Source of the DNA: Setaria digitata | Lineage: Eukaryota; Nematoda; Chromadorea; Rhabditida; Setariidae | Length of the DNA: 64,000 bases | NCBI GenBank assembly: GCA_003640385.1 | Contig: RCAB01000017.1 | Location: 310,001-374,000 of the forward strand | Reading direction: 5' to 3' | In this document: positions 28,807 to 42,411 of the stretch, in pieces | Layout: every line of letters begins with the position of its first letter | How positions within the stretch are numbered: the first letter of the stretch is position 1 | Made by a program: the position numbers and the translations under genes | The notes under the pieces: model-generated | Databases searched by the model: none | Told to the model about the DNA's origin: nothing | Seen by the model: only the letters and a program-made list of their open reading frames with translations

Positions 28807-31800
28807 TTCTGAAGATTTACTGGCTAATAGATCCTAAAAAAGTATTCTTAATTTTTTTTTTCGAAATTTCTAACATATGCTGAACATGTAGCAAAAATTG
28901 GAACTATAATAGTGATGAGTGAAAAAAGAAAGTATTTCTTATTATTATCAGTATTCAAAATTTTTAGGCATGCCTAATAAACAAAAACAAAAAAAAAAAA
29001 AAGATCAAAAATATACAAAAACGATCTTTCTGTTAGAAACATTTTTACTCATAAATAAATATAAAAAATAAGAGAAAAATTTCAATTAGTCAGCTTTTTT
29101 ACAAAGCAATTTTTTTTTATAAATAATTTAGCAATTATTCGCTAATAAATTGGAGCAAATGGAATTTCAGTAATGCCAAAAGCCATGGAAGATTTGATTT
29201 ACTAATAAGCCATATTCTCGGTTCATTTATATTTAAATAGTTCGATCAAGGAAGGAAGAGTCATAGACAAGGAAAGAGAAACAGTTAAAGTACGGAAGAA
29301 CGGATGTGTTGGTTGAAAGCAAGCTCAAAACTTTTTGTACTCGTTATTTCTTCCTTATTGGAATCGTCAGTATAGTACTTTCGTAATAAAATACGGAGAA
29401 ACCAGAATGTCGACATTAAGAAGTCACAAGAAAGTGACAATTCTGGTTTCTTTTTTTTTTTTTTTTTCCTGTCTAATCATGTTTGAACTGTAATGTAATG
29501 AATTAGTGTATTACAAAAACAGAACAACTTATAAGACAATATTGCACCTGTACGTTGTTAAATTCAATAGTGCCAATGCTTAAATTATCCTCTTAATTTA
29601 ATTGTGGATAATGGACACATGGCTTTAAATATTAGCATATTTGGTTGGTTGAGCGTATGTGGTAGGACTCTTAAATATTTTTAAAAAGTTAAAAAAAACG
29701 ATAAATTTGTCGAAGGATGTTTGAAAGAAAAGTTTTTTTTTTTTTTAATGCAAGTTTATTATCTTGGTTTAAAATCAAAGAAATAAAAAAATTACTCTGT
29801 TATTATCCACATAACTAATTAATTTTTTCTATTTTTTATTTTTTTTATATTTTTGTATTTTTATTACAAAATTATTTTCTGTAACTGCTACCAAGTAATC
29901 CAAAACTCACAGATGTACTGTCATTTTAATGGTTAAATTCTCTGCGAGACATTCATATGAAATTGGATATGTCTGTGGATAATTTTCATTAATTAAATTG
30001 CTCAGTTATTTATAACCCTGCTCAACAAATATTTCCATACCCTGAAAAACCAAATTCATTCTAACTTTGCATATAAGAAGTCTAATTATTAATTGTCCAA
30101 ATAATTAGTCTAACGTGATGAAGTGAAAAATCAGAAATGACAAAAAATTCTAGAAACATAAGAATATGAATTGAAAGGGTGCAAAACATGAAACTTGTAA
30201 AAGGATCAATTTAAGTTCTAAATTCTAACAAATCAAGACAAGAATCAGATTGAATAAATGCTCTATAGCAGTAGCAATATAGCCCTTACAAGTTGTCGAA
30301 TACAATAGAAGGGATTAGCTGGACAGAATTCCGGACAAACAATAGGAATAAAAGACATGCTACAGATGTGGGGTTATTATAAACTGGGCAAGGACATGAT
30401 AAGATAGATATGATCAAGTTTATTAGAAGCTGGAAACAAATACAATACGAGAATGAAATGAACGTACAAGCATTACATTCAATGATGGAGCAATAAACAG
30501 ATCTACTAGGCCTCAAAATCTACAAAAGATTTGTTCCATTTAACATTTTATGATGCATAGATATCATCCAACAATGATTAAGTATCACCATGTTAAAATA
30601 GGTTCACTTCTGAAGTAGAATAATTCGAAAAATACTAAAAAAAAAAAAATTAACAGCTAAAAGACTGCAAATTACTTCAGTTCACTTCAAAAATCCTTAC
30701 AAGTAATTAAAAAGTCAAAGTAAAACTACGGAAGTTGTTTCAAGGGAGGTAATGCAACCGAAACTGTCGAATAATTACCATCAAGATTGTTTGTCATTGC
30801 TGGTGCTGGAGAATGACAGGTGGAAAGAACAGGTGGAATGACATGTCAAATTTGTTGATCAGTTGGAGATATGAGTTTCAGCTTAATTCTAACCACTTGG
30901 AAGAATGAAGGAATTAATTAGTTAAATAGGACTTGCAGATAGACACACTGAACAGCGCTCGCTCTTACGTTCATATTCCCGTAGGAAATTCAGTTTGCAT
31001 TCATTCGATTACTGAAAGACTTTCGGATTTCCTCTCTATCGATCTTTTCGTTAAAAGGTATTTAGATTAGACAATGAGGTTAATTTAATTAGTCTTCTCT
31101 CCTGTAAATAATGCATCTTGCAGCTAAATCAACCTGTTTCGACATCTAACTGTTTCATTTCTCATTACCACTGTTGATCAGTTTCAATTTTTTTATCTCA
31201 CTTTAAAGCTGCGCTATTCATCGAAACGAATAATGACAGCAAAAATGAGAATAAAGTTTAACTACATCGAATATCGAGGAAACACAGCGATGTTTGTTTA
31301 CTTCGTTTCACAAAATTTTTCAAGCCATTTCTAACTTGAACACTTTTTCTTTGATTTGTTTAATAATGATTGATTCAAACAAATCATGCACTCGTTTACA
31401 CACGAAAATGAATAAGCTAAAGCAGTTTATCTGTAGCGAGGTGTTATTTGTGTGTCTGAATAGCGTCATCGTTTATTTCAGAAGTCAATGCCAAACGTTC
31501 ATCAGTGTGATTCTTGTGATTTCATTACAATTAAGGTATGACAATAATGAAGAGCTTTGCTTCAACAAGGAGAATATGAATGAGTGGATAAGTTTGCAAT
31601 TGCTACCAGTGAACAGTGCATCGTGTCACCACTGCTGGGAAACTCCGATAGAACATTTCTTAACTCTGATGATATGAGGATAATGTGCTGGAAGAAAAAG
31701 TCAGCAGAACTTAACTTTCTCTTCAGGGATTATTTTCCGGTCAGCCTTTCAGAATACCAGACAGTAGTACTGGGCGCATGAAACCTTACCTCTACCGTCC

Positions 31801-32389
31801 ACCCACCGGTCAGTGTCTGTCACCTGGTCACCAACTCCTTCCTCTCGAACTTCGTCCGACAAGGAAGGTCGATGTGACCAGTGCCGATACGCTCTTCCGT
31901 CCTTCCGTCTCTCTACTTCCATACTCTTTCTCCACATAGAAATGATGCTTCGCTCAATCTCGTCTTGTCCAAGTTGCGACTGCGAAGGTGTGCTAGGCAG
32001 TTTTAGATCTTAAGGTGGGACTGAACTTGGGAGATGTCAGGTAGGGTAGTCCGAGGGGAGAGTTAGTTGTTCAAGCAGCAAAGAACTGCCTATTGGATTG
32101 CCGTCAAGAATTACATGAATTTACACTTCATTTAGGCTTTTAATATCTCAGTATTTTTGTTAATTACATTAGCATCTCATTGTTCATTATTCCTTCAACT
32201 TTGGCACCTTCTCTCTGTAGTATGAGGATGATATTATGTGGGACATTCCTATGCTTTCTTTTCTTCGCTGCATATTTTATGACTGAAAACTTAATGAATT
32301 AATTCTCATGAACTGATTTTTCATCCTTCAATTGAATTTTTATCCTCCTTCTTTCTTCGATAAATTAAGGATATATTCAGGAATTTTGA
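28807..32389. other. Divergent spacer: neprilysin and dymeclin promoters
   Basis: The two flanking genes point away from each other, so their promoters should lie here. Sequence is AT-rich with poly-T runs, except for a less AT-rich stretch at about 31750-32060 that is a reasonable dymeclin promoter candidate. A weak ORF at 31366-31677 is listed separately. No RNA gene was recognised. Confidence 0.5.
31366..31677 (+). CDS. Weak 103-aa ORF upstream of dymeclin
   Basis: ATG-started open frame with one hydrophobic stretch and several cysteines (for example SASCHHCWE). No family is recognised. An overlapping frame contains HQCDSCDFITIK directly before a GTATGA donor-like site, vaguely zinc-finger-like, but no partner exon was found. 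Probably not a gene. Confidence 0.15.
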   Translation: MIDSNKSCTRLHTKMNKLKQFICSEVLFVCLNSVIVYFRSQCQTFISVILVISLQLRYDNNEELCFNKENMNEWISLQLLPVNSASCHHCWETPIEHFLTLMI

Positions 32390-35300
32390 ATGGGAGCCAA
32401 AATCAGCAGCGAGACCCGTATTGAAGAGAACGCTCATCTACGACGCTTCGTTGGTTTGCAGCCAATTAGTGATAATGATCCTTTCTGGAATCATTTCCTT
32501 TCCTTCAATTTTCTCATCGATTCTAATAACAGGTCTATTCTTTCTTATTATTTAAACACACCACAAAACTCTAGGTTCTACTAAAAGCTAATTTAACTGT
32601 TAACGAAACATTAACAGGACTAATATTTTGAATGTTTTAGCCTATTCTTTCTTTCTGGTGAAGGACCACATATATACTTATAAGCTAGTACATTAATTTT
32701 TTCCGTTCAAACAGTCTTCTTTATGTTATTATTCGCTGATACTTTTTTATACAGTATTGTGTTTTCTGATTTCAAGAAAGGAGGTCGAGCAGTTTGATGT
32801 ATCTTTATTGGATAGTCTTCAGTCACTGATGTATAATACACCAACTACTTGTAATTTCGCATCATTTATTCATGTCTTTCTTAGACGGACAACGGAACTG
32901 AAAGCTTCAGAAATTTGTAGCAAGTAAATAAGTTTGCTTCGCCTTTGGTTTAGTTTTTATCCAAAAATTAAAAACTTTTATTTGCGCAACTGCACGTTTG
33001 CCTTTTCTTCTTTGGCACTTCTAAGAAGAGTTTAAAAAGTATAAAAGACAAATTCTTCCAAATTATATTGTTTAATTATTGAATATACGCAAGGTTTTGC
33101 AGCACAATTTTTCTTTGGCAGACCGGAAACGCTTTAATCATTCTTCAGTATATTTGTAAATTTTTGACCCAAAGGCTTAGCGAAGCTGAATTCATCAGAG
33201 TTTTCGATAAAATCCATGATGAGAAAAATGAAGGTTGAGAATATGATTCTTCGTTCTTTTTTTTCATTTTTAAATTTATCAAGTTATTTAGGGGTCTATT
33301 TAATTGTATATGTTTATTATTTTTGTTCCTTTGAATAAGTTGTCTGAATGTGCAAATTTAAAAATATTATAATCAGATCATATATTAATTACATTTTAGT
33401 CTGTGATTCTGACCTCGAAGACGAACTTGATAGTTTGTGTGAGAGCAAAGCGGAAGAATTTTTGAATACTCTGGTGGATATTTTGATTGATTTGCCACTG
33501 AAGTAAGTATATAATGTACTTTTAAAATGCCGTCACCAAGGGTTAAAATTTGAAAAGTTAGCATCCACTGCATTTATCGTACTTTTTAGTGATTCGACGG
33601 AAACTATTCACATTGAAGCTGTAAAGTGTTTAATGACCCTTCTAAGTTCACAACTTTATGAGGATGATGTCACAAAATCCAATATTTTCTACAGATATCT
33701 CATACAAGGCAAATGGTTAGCTTCGAAATATTTTTAATATTTTTACTACAGTTGGCGAGCTCGAAAAAGTTTTTTGGCTTAAGAAACTAAAACATTTGTT
33801 TCAGCTCAACAAGGTCTTTGGAATTTACTCGAATCTTGATGTCAAATTATCTGAAGCGTAATACTCCATGTGCTATTAAACATGAGAAAGAACCGGAAAG
33901 TATCGTTCTAGGCCTTGCAGGTCTGTCCGGATGTCGAATTTTTTCCGAAGTCTAGGCTTGGATTTATCAACAATTTTTATCTTCTCACTTGATAGCTGTT
34001 CCAAATATCAGATTTGTAGGCAGCATTGGTTTTTACATGCATTATGTATATCTTCTATTATTTCAGCATCAGTTTGGTCAGCAGTGCAAAGTGTTACCGG
34101 CATGGACGACTACAATTCAGCTGATAATGACAGTGAAATTGTGCCACCTGTCTCTCTTGGATCTTTATCCGTCCTTCTCCTGCTTAATCTAGCATGCCAT
34201 CAGGATTCAGGAGCAAAAGTTAATCTTTATAAGGAGTCACTTTCGAAATTTCAGAACTCTCAAGGTTATTTAATATTTTTACTTTTAAAAGAACCATCAT
34301 ATTACTGCTATATTTTCACTAAGTCCAAATAAAATTTCCGTGAATGCTAAATTTTTATTTAACGATACTATTTAATCGCTTAATTTATTAAAGTTTGCTA
34401 AATTAATGCCTTTTACACTAGAGATTTTATTCTGGTCAAGAATTCATCGACTAGATTACGGTGACATTTATTACAATTCAGATTACTAAATGCTTGACGA
34501 ATTAGTTAGTTTATTAAGGCGTTTGTCGAAACTTTGTTATCGTATCACAAATGGCATATATTCCCAACTTCTACAATATCTCCTTTAACGTCCTCGTCTT
34601 CTAAAGGAGAGTAATTTTCAACCTAAAATCTCATTTAACCAGTCTTTACTGCGTAGTTGTTACTGTATAATTGATACTCTTATTTCACAGAAGTTTCATC
34701 ACTGAACAGTAATGAAGCTGGCACATTCAAGATAGACTATAGCATGTTATACGAACGCTTATGCGCTACAGTAAATCAACAATCCCCTATGTTATTTCTA
34801 TATATATTGTTACATAGAAACATTGGCTTTCGAAACTATGTTCTTTCAAGAATCAATTTAGAAAAACTGGTGAATTTAATATTATTGAATAAAAAAATGA
34901 GTTTGCGTATTTAGATATCTCAATGAAACATATTTTGTAAATCCATATTTTACTCAAATTTTGAAATAATAAGCTACTTCTTTTTATTGTTAACTTGTCA
35001 GTGGGATTTCATTTACTTTAGGTACTTCCAGTCTTGATTGTTCTTCATGATGGAGCACAAAGCAGTGGTTTGATTAATTCATATAACGCACATCATGTAT
35101 ATTTAGCTCTTATTGTTATTCTAATTCTTAGTGAAGATGACTTCTTCTGCAAAGTTGCGCATGAAACGGTGAGAATTTTTGCTTTCAGCTACTTTAACTT
35201 GGCTTCATTATAAGGATTGATGACTATGGATTGACGACAAGATTTGAGGATGGATTCATGACTTTGTTATTCTTATCTTTTTGTTTGTTTTATTTTTCTT

Positions 35301-35577
35301 AAAGGAATTTACAGATGATAAAGGATACAACGTGGTTCAGTAGTGATCGTCCATTAGGAGAAATTTCATTGGGTGGTTTAATTGTTCTGGTTTTTGTTCG
35401 TATTATACAGCTCAACACATTGAAAACAAAGGTTTGAATCAATTTAAAAACATCGGTATTATGCTTATTAAACTATCCAGTGAAATTACTGCTTCACTGC
35501 ACTCTAATTTCTGCTAAATAGTTGAGCTTTTTTATTTTGGAGGATTTTGTTCACTAATTTTTCAATTTCTTTTTTTT

Positions 35578-35611
<34 letters not shown>

Positions 35612-37440
35612 AAACGCGTTATTTTAAGGTAAGCGTCCTCTGCTCCGGTGAACAAAATCTTGAAATATTTCAATAAAAAGAGATTACATATCATCTTCCT
35701 TATAGAGGGAAAAAGGGGATGTAATACTGAGATTTAAATCGTCGTTTAGTGAACTCCTTTCTCAGTTAATTTTTTTTCTGCTTTTATTGATTTTATGTTT
35801 TCCAAATTTTATCCATTTACTTTACTATTCACTGCAGTTATTCTTTCAGGATCGTTATCTGCATACAAATTGCCTTGCAGCTTTAGCTAATATGTCTTCT
35901 TATTTCAAAAATCTCGCATCTGTTGTTTGTCAAAAACTGATCGGATTGCTTGAAGTAAGAAACTTTTGAATAAATTTAAGTAATGTGGGCGATCAGAGTT
36001 TATGGAATTTCTCGAGCAAAAATCTTATTTGAATAATTCAGAATAATTCAAGATAAATTATCAGTGCTAACATGTTTGTCACGGTTTCTACAGATTCTAC
36101 TTACCAAGAGTGATTCATATATAGAGCGAAAACAGCATGTCTTGATGATTTTCTTTAATTGTACAAATTCTGCTGCGTAACATTATTAATTTGTTTGAAT
36201 GCATTTCGGTTAATTTCTAGCTCACCAGCGGATTAAATTTTAATTAATAGTGATATTAATTCAGTCGGTTTAATTTTTTAGGTCTTTACTCGACGGCATG
36301 CAAAACTGATTGAAAATATGCGTGTACGTGCTGAGTATGATATTGTTCAAGAAAAAGAATCGCACAATTATGTAAATTTCTCTTTTAATTTTCACTTAAC
36401 TTTTTTTTTTTGCTTAAAGAACCTTTGAAATAACTTTACCATTTTTCTTGTAGCACAAGGATATAACCGCGTTGGAAGAAGGAATACGTACCTTACTCGA
36501 AATTTGCAACAGTTGTCTCACATCAAATCTTCGTTCAAATCCTCATTTCATTTATACCATACTTTATAAACGTGATTTGTTTGATGCTTTCCAAAATCAT
36601 CCCATGTTCCAGGATCTAATTTGGAATATCTGTGCGGTAAGATTTTGTATCTCTTTTAAATTGATTGTGGTTTCCCAAACAAAAACTGCGAGCTCTTTAT
36701 CCCTTTTCGTCTTATGAGTTTGCTTTTATGTATCTTATTGCCTCGTACGAGTTTTGAAATTCAACACATGACCATTCTTTGATTTTAGGTCATCAATCAT
36801 TTTGCTTCGCGAGTTCAACTTCTAGAAAGAGGATCTTCTGTGAGTGATGTTCTTGCTGCGATCGAGAAAGGAGCACTTCATTGGCCTACCGATAGGTTTA
36901 TTCATATTTTTTTTTATTTCCACATTTTCATAGATTCAGTCTATTTGTGTATTTGTCCGTATTATTTCGGAAGATTTATAAAAAAACATTGATTTGTAAG
37001 GTCTTGTACACTTACGAAAGCAGATTTTTAAGTGACAGATTTTATACTTTTTTGAAAGTATGTTACCTACTTAAAACTTTATTGTAGATCGTACTTGTTA
37101 CTTTTTTTTTGAATACTAAGATGTTCACAGTTTTCATATAATATCCAAAGATTGAAGTCTTGTAGATTTCAGTCATTTGAATTTGGGCTCCAGTTATCCC
37201 TCTAAAATTTTTTTTTTTTGGCTGTTATACTAATGGTGAATTAAAAGCTCTTCGTGATGATTTAAAAACTTTTCCTTTTTCAGGTTAAAGAAGTTTCCGG
37301 AATTAAAGTTTAAATATGTTGAAGATGAGAATACGGTGGAATTTTTCGTCCCATATGTTTGGCGACTGACGTACCAGTTTTCGACGTTATACTGGGATGC
37401 AACACGTATACATCTGTTTAATACTTCCTTCCTCAACTAA
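32390..37440 (+). CDS. Dymeclin, Golgi-associated trafficking protein, 15 exons
   Basis: Peripheral Golgi protein needed for normal secretory trafficking; loss of human DYM causes Dyggve-Melchior-Clausen dysplasia. Exons: 32390-32532, 32777-32923, 33103-33233, 33400-33502, 33590-33715, 33805-33920, 34067-34264, 34691-34869, 35022-35168, 35315-35431, 35850-35954, 36282-36371, 36454-36636, 36789-36895, 37284-37440; phases close to 682 aa, near the human length of 669. The protein starts MGAKIS, a good N-myristoylation signal as known for dymeclin. Family landmarks: [15 protein letters not shown] near the start, [11 protein letters not shown], the [10 protein letters not shown] segment, [16 protein letters not shown] and FFVPYVWRL near the C-terminus. 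The ATG follows an ATATTCAG acceptor by nine bases. AATAAA at about 38001 is a possible polyadenylation signal. Confidence 0.95.
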
Positions 37441-39893
37441 TATCACTTATCTTTCTGTCTATTTATGAATTGATTTTTTCAACGATAGATGCTAATTTTC
37501 TTCAGTGATATGGGGATAGAAGGAAATTAGCGGTTCGAACAAGTTTTGATTTTAAAACTTCCGTTCTCTTCTTGAATGCAGTAACTTATATGTAACCTAC
37601 TTGATGACTGAGGTGTTTTTCTCATTAGTCAAAAAAATTTATTCTGTCATATTCTATAAAAAGTTGTACGCGTTCTTCATCCTTGCTTTCAGTAATTGAT
37701 AAAAAAATAGTTTGAAAATGCTGTTATAGGACCAGAAGTATATATTTAATTTATGATTGATAAAAAGTTTGTTTTCTTAAAAATTATCTAGATATCATGT
37801 AATTTTCTGCAACCAGTTTTGGGTTCTTTTTATTGCAACATGTTTTCTTTTTTTTTTTTTTTTTTTTGGAGTGATCCACGACTTTTGTTATCCATTATTT
37901 ATTTACAAAATTAGATTAAAATGTTCGAAGTTTTGGAAAGGGTTTGGTTTACTGTAATGGTCCTTATCAAGTTTTGATGAAGTTAGCCTACCAATGTGCA
38001 AATAAACTATAAGTATTCATTGTTGTCTCATCTTATTTTGTAATTTATTCTACTAGAAATAAAATTTAACTCCTAATTTATGAGGAAAATAAATTTTTGA
38101 ATATTTGTTTTTGCATTGTTCTGTATGTAGAAATTGCTGATCTTGAGGCGGTATTCAAAACAGTAGGTCTTAGTTTAATTTTTATGTCTTCGAGTTCGTT
38201 TGAGAAAATCACTCTGATTTAAACCCTTTCGTCCTGTTAAGTAAAATATCTATTACGAGACAGATTTCTTTAGTTTCTTCAACCGATATTTCTTGAGTGT
38301 AGAAGTAGAGAATGTGGTTGATGTTTGTCCCAAGATTCTGTACAGTTTTTCTTTTATCTGTTGTTAAAGAATTGCAAAAGGACAGAGAATTACCAAGTAG
38401 AATATGTTATACTTTTGTTACTTAACTACTATAATAAGGAATAATACAGCTCTATTAGATTAGATTTGCACTATATTTGATGAGTTCTTCGCTCTGCTGC
38501 GAGAGGCGCAAAGGTGAAAGAAGGCAGTACGCGATCAAGTAGTAGTTTTGAACATAGTCCTGGTGAACGGTTTATGGATGAATGAGCTGTTTCCTCAATA
38601 CTTATTCACATCTATGCTTTTGAAATCTTTACTTTTTTTCTTCTTTCAATATATCACATTCATAAGATTGACTTTTTATTTTGCGTTTATTTTTCGAGAG
38701 CGCATCTGATACGAGGCAATTCTCTCTGAAGGGAAATCCAGACGGATTGTTGTTTGTATAGAGAAATAATTTTGTGAACTCTGTACAGCTCGATTGTTGC
38801 AAAGTGATTGTAAGAAATAAGAAGAAATTTGTGATCATTTTGTAACCGTGGCATTTGACCTTGTAGAGAGACCAACTCTCCTCGGTTAAGTGCTCGATCG
38901 GTGGACAAGGATGGCAATGCAACGCCATTTTCACACTTTTAAACCTCTCACCTGACCTATTTCCAACATACAACAATTATTTCGTCTGTGCAATTTTGTT
39001 ACTTGAATTTTTTTTAACTTTTTTGATTTTTTTTCGTCGCTCCGCTCCGATCTTCTATTATACCATTTTAAACTTTGGATTAAAATAAATTTCTGGACAT
39101 TGGTAATATTACTTGAACGGAATTTAGGAATGAATCTTGCAGAAAGCTAGATGAAACTATTAAACTTACACTTCATATTTATGGTAACTAGCTTATATTT
39201 ATGGCATATATGAACAAATAGTTATGGGTTGACATCAATTAGCTCACTGTCAAATAAGCTTTTTTCGTTCTTATCAACAAATAATCAGTTGAAATGTCTT
39301 TCCAAGTCTGTTTATTTTTCGAATATAGTGCAAACGAGAGTTCACAAGCCAACAGTTTTCTTCGGATTGCTTAATTGCTACGTTTCTTCCCCACAATATC
39401 TGTTAATAGTAATAATTGCATTTTGCCATTGATAGTGAAATTGAAGCATCACTGCCTGTAGAAGAATGAATTTTGTTCCTCCACAACTCTTATTTGCCGT
39501 TTTGTATTGTAATCAGCAATAATATCTATAACACCATGAAAAACAGGTTTTGTCGAGTTGTTTGGCTCATGAGGAGAATTTGGAGGCAGAGGAGAATTTG
39601 TCACATAGTAATCGAAAATTGTGTACTGGCCTCTTTTGGAGAATTTTTTTTACCTGTCCTATACTACTTCAGGAAGCGAGAAACCTACCCAAATCCTTAT
39701 TAAATTACTTCATTAGTAGTAGCTGCCATCTTTATCCTTTAAAAAAAAAAAGAGAAAAACAGAAAAAAAAAACCCATTTGAGGTAAAGTTAGTAGATACG
39801 AACTTCGAAAGCAATAAATCGAAATCAAAATTGAAACTAAGCTCTCTTCCAAGTTTTTTTCTCAATTACAGTTGTACCACTCCTCATTTCCAG
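37441..39893. other. Spacer between dymeclin and SDR genes
   Basis: AT-rich dymeclin 3' flank with AATAAA candidates near 38001 and 38056, then upstream sequence of the dehydrogenase gene. One minus-strand open frame (38629-38928) is listed with low confidence. Nothing else was recognised. Confidence 0.5.
38629..38928 (-). CDS. Weak 99-aa ORF, unrecognised
   Basis: ATG-started minus-strand frame in a locally less AT-rich patch. A second, overlapping frame (38687-38917) is also open, so at most one can be real. It has a hydrophobic segment around MITNFFLFLTITL and a Lys-rich tail, with no domain I know. It could be an exon or chance. Confidence 0.18.
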   Translation of the reverse strand: MALHCHPCPPIEHLTEESWSLYKVKCHGYKMITNFFLFLTITLQQSSCTEFTKLFLYTNNNPSGFPFRENCLVSDALSKNKRKIKSQSYECDILKEEKK

Positions 39894-42411
39894 ATGTTTG
39901 ACCTGTTTCATTCAACATTATATTGGATTCTGAAGACATATGCCATCTATCGTATCTTAAGGACGATGGCAGCATTTTGGTCAGCTGTTGTAGTATATAT
40001 CATCGCTCCACTCTTTTATAAACCTAATTTTGATCCGTATAAGGGACGATGGACAGGTTTGCCGTCATTTCAATTATTTTTTCAAGTCCAAGTCTTAATT
40101 CATTCCATATTATCATGAGCATTAAACACCTTGTTTTCCCTCTTATTTTACTAACTAACATGATTTTTGAAATTAAAAATGAACTCATCCAAATTTAACG
40201 TCTAATGCCTGCAATTGCTTCGTAGTATGTATATTCACTGAATAGTGGCATTATTGTTTTTAGCAATTTTAAGAATTCAATTTTTGCAGTTGTCACTGGT
40301 GGAACAGATGGTATTGGCAAAGCATACACAATTGAATTGGCAAGAAATGGGTTACGAAAATTTGTACTTATTGGTCGAAATGAAGAAAAACTTCAAAACA
40401 TGAAAACCTCCTTAGGTAGGAGTGCGATTAGAAATTGACAATTCTGTATGAAATTTTCCTTCGGACAACAAGTAGCTATGATATTTCACAAAAAATTTAC
40501 AGAAATCTTCCAAGAATTAATGATTCAAAGGAAAAAAAATTAGATCTCATTAATTTAATCACTTGATACGAATTGTCTCCAAGTTTCTGCTAACGGTCTC
40601 TTCCGAAGATTTAAATTTAAACAATTGATTTAAATATTATTGAAAATCATATTTATTGTTAAAATATTATTTAAATTAAATATGAATAAATATTAAACAA
40701 AATGAAATAATCTCGTCAAGTATCGATTATTGTAATTTTCATCCTTTCATCTCTTCTATTCTATCATTTTACTAGTAACAGCACAGTAATGTTGGCGATT
40801 AAAATTTGGACTTGAGTTCATTCGACGCGTTTTTAATATATTGCCAAGTGTTCCAAAATTTCTCCAACTTTTTATCCTTCAACTTAATTTGGGCTTTGAT
40901 TAATACCAGCCAGAAATTAGATAGAATAGGTACTTTTAGTTTAGTTATTTCTTGAAATTTATTTCAATTGGTAACTGTTATAAAGAAAAAGAAAATTTTC
41001 TAAGATTTTAAAACATACTTTAAAGGTTACTAAGAAATCGAGAGTTGTGAAGTGAAGCTGAGAATTAACATTCTGTACCTGATGACATTGTTAATATTTT
41101 AATGAGTTGGGACTGATCACTTTTTTTTTTTGTAAGCTGCATCTTCCGTCTTTTAGAGAAGGAATTTGGTGCTCGTGTACAGACATATTTGTTCGATTTC
41201 TATGATGGTGATTATAATGAGCTGAGAAAATTTATCGAGGATATCGATGTTGGTTTCGCCTGTAAGTATTTGCTCCATTTTCAAGCATTCATTTCTCATT
41301 TCATTCTAGTCATGAAGGCAGCTGAACTCACCGTGCCATCAGTATTTGAGATTTCTTTTAGGTCGACAGTTTAAAAAGTTCAGTTATACTTGATTAATGT
41401 AAAGTGATCATCCTAGTAACTGTTAGCAATATGTTACAATTCAGTAAATAGCGTTGGTGTTGGACGAGAACGGATGGAACGCTATGGCGATAATCCAGAA
41501 GCTGACCATAGGCTACTCAAAGTTAATGGACTAGGCGCTGCTGAAGTATGATTTAAACTTTCCTCATTTTAAAAATTGATTGTTCATTGGGGCTTTTGGT
41601 ACGGTGAAGCACTTCTCTCATGGTTAATATTAAGCCATCGAAAGAGTGTTACTGGCTTAAAACAGTTTCTCATTTACTCCTCGATGGAGTTATCCTTCAC
41701 TTTTTTTTTTTTTTTTTTTTCAATAACCTCATTAATTTTCTAATATAAACTTATTTCGAAAAAAAGTTACATAAAGGAACTGGTAGTTTAAGATTTACCT
41801 GCAAACATATTTGCATCGAAATAAATACCCTGTAGGTTTAATATCTGATAAATCGAATCATATTTTAGTTCTTATCAATAGTTCTGCCGACAATGGAAAG
41901 AAATGGTGGTGGACAGATTGTTGTCATGTCTTCCAGTCAAGGCTTTAGACCTTTTCCGTACATTGCATCTTACTGTGCCGCAAAAGTAAGTATTTCACTC
42001 TTTCCTCGCTTCAACAATTTTTATTCTATCGATTCAATTTTTTGCTTTGATAAATTTTTCAGAGTATGTTATCATTTTTATGTGAAGCGATTGACCGTGA
42101 ACAGTCAACTGTAAGAGTTCAGTGTCTGACACCTGCATTGGTGGCAACAAAAATGACCCATTATGATAATAATTATAAATCGTTGTTTGTGAAAAATGCA
42201 GACGACTTCGCAAAAGATGCTGTGAAAACAATCGGCTTAATACGCATGACAAGCGGATGCTTTAACCATGAGTTGCAGGTAAGCAAAGCGGAAAACTTTC
42301 AGTTTTTATTTACAATTAAAGCAGATTGGTCTGAACTTTCGACTTCATGGTCAGTTTTATTGAGATGATTGTTTTGTACAGAGTAGCTTCGTACTTCTAC
42401 TCATCATATGA
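39894..42411 (+). CDS. 17-beta-HSD12/LET-767-type short-chain dehydrogenase
   Basis: ER membrane NADPH-dependent reductase; relatives act as 3-ketoacyl-CoA reductases in fatty-acid elongation and in steroid metabolism. Exons: 39894-40056, 40290-40415, 41157-41261, 41445-41545, 41869-41985, 42063-42278, 42382-42411 (285 aa). Two N-terminal hydrophobic stretches (about residues 8-20 and 28-41) precede the Rossmann motif TGGTDGIG (57-64). The usual NNVG is here NSVG (133-136). Catalytic Ser is near 187 in MSSSQG, followed by Tyr200 and Lys204 in YCAAK. The ATG follows the acceptor TTTCCAG directly. The last exon as modelled adds only nine residues (SSFVLLLII), leaving the C-terminus 25-30 residues shorter than relatives; another frame there ([12 protein letters not shown]...) is also open, so the 3' end is uncertain. 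Confidence 0.88.

Noticed and set aside
42066..42368. SDR exon 6 reading through its donor to a stop at 42368
   Set aside because: A strong CAG/GTAAGC donor at 42278 and loss of family similarity after it favour splicing, though the true C-terminus remains uncertain.
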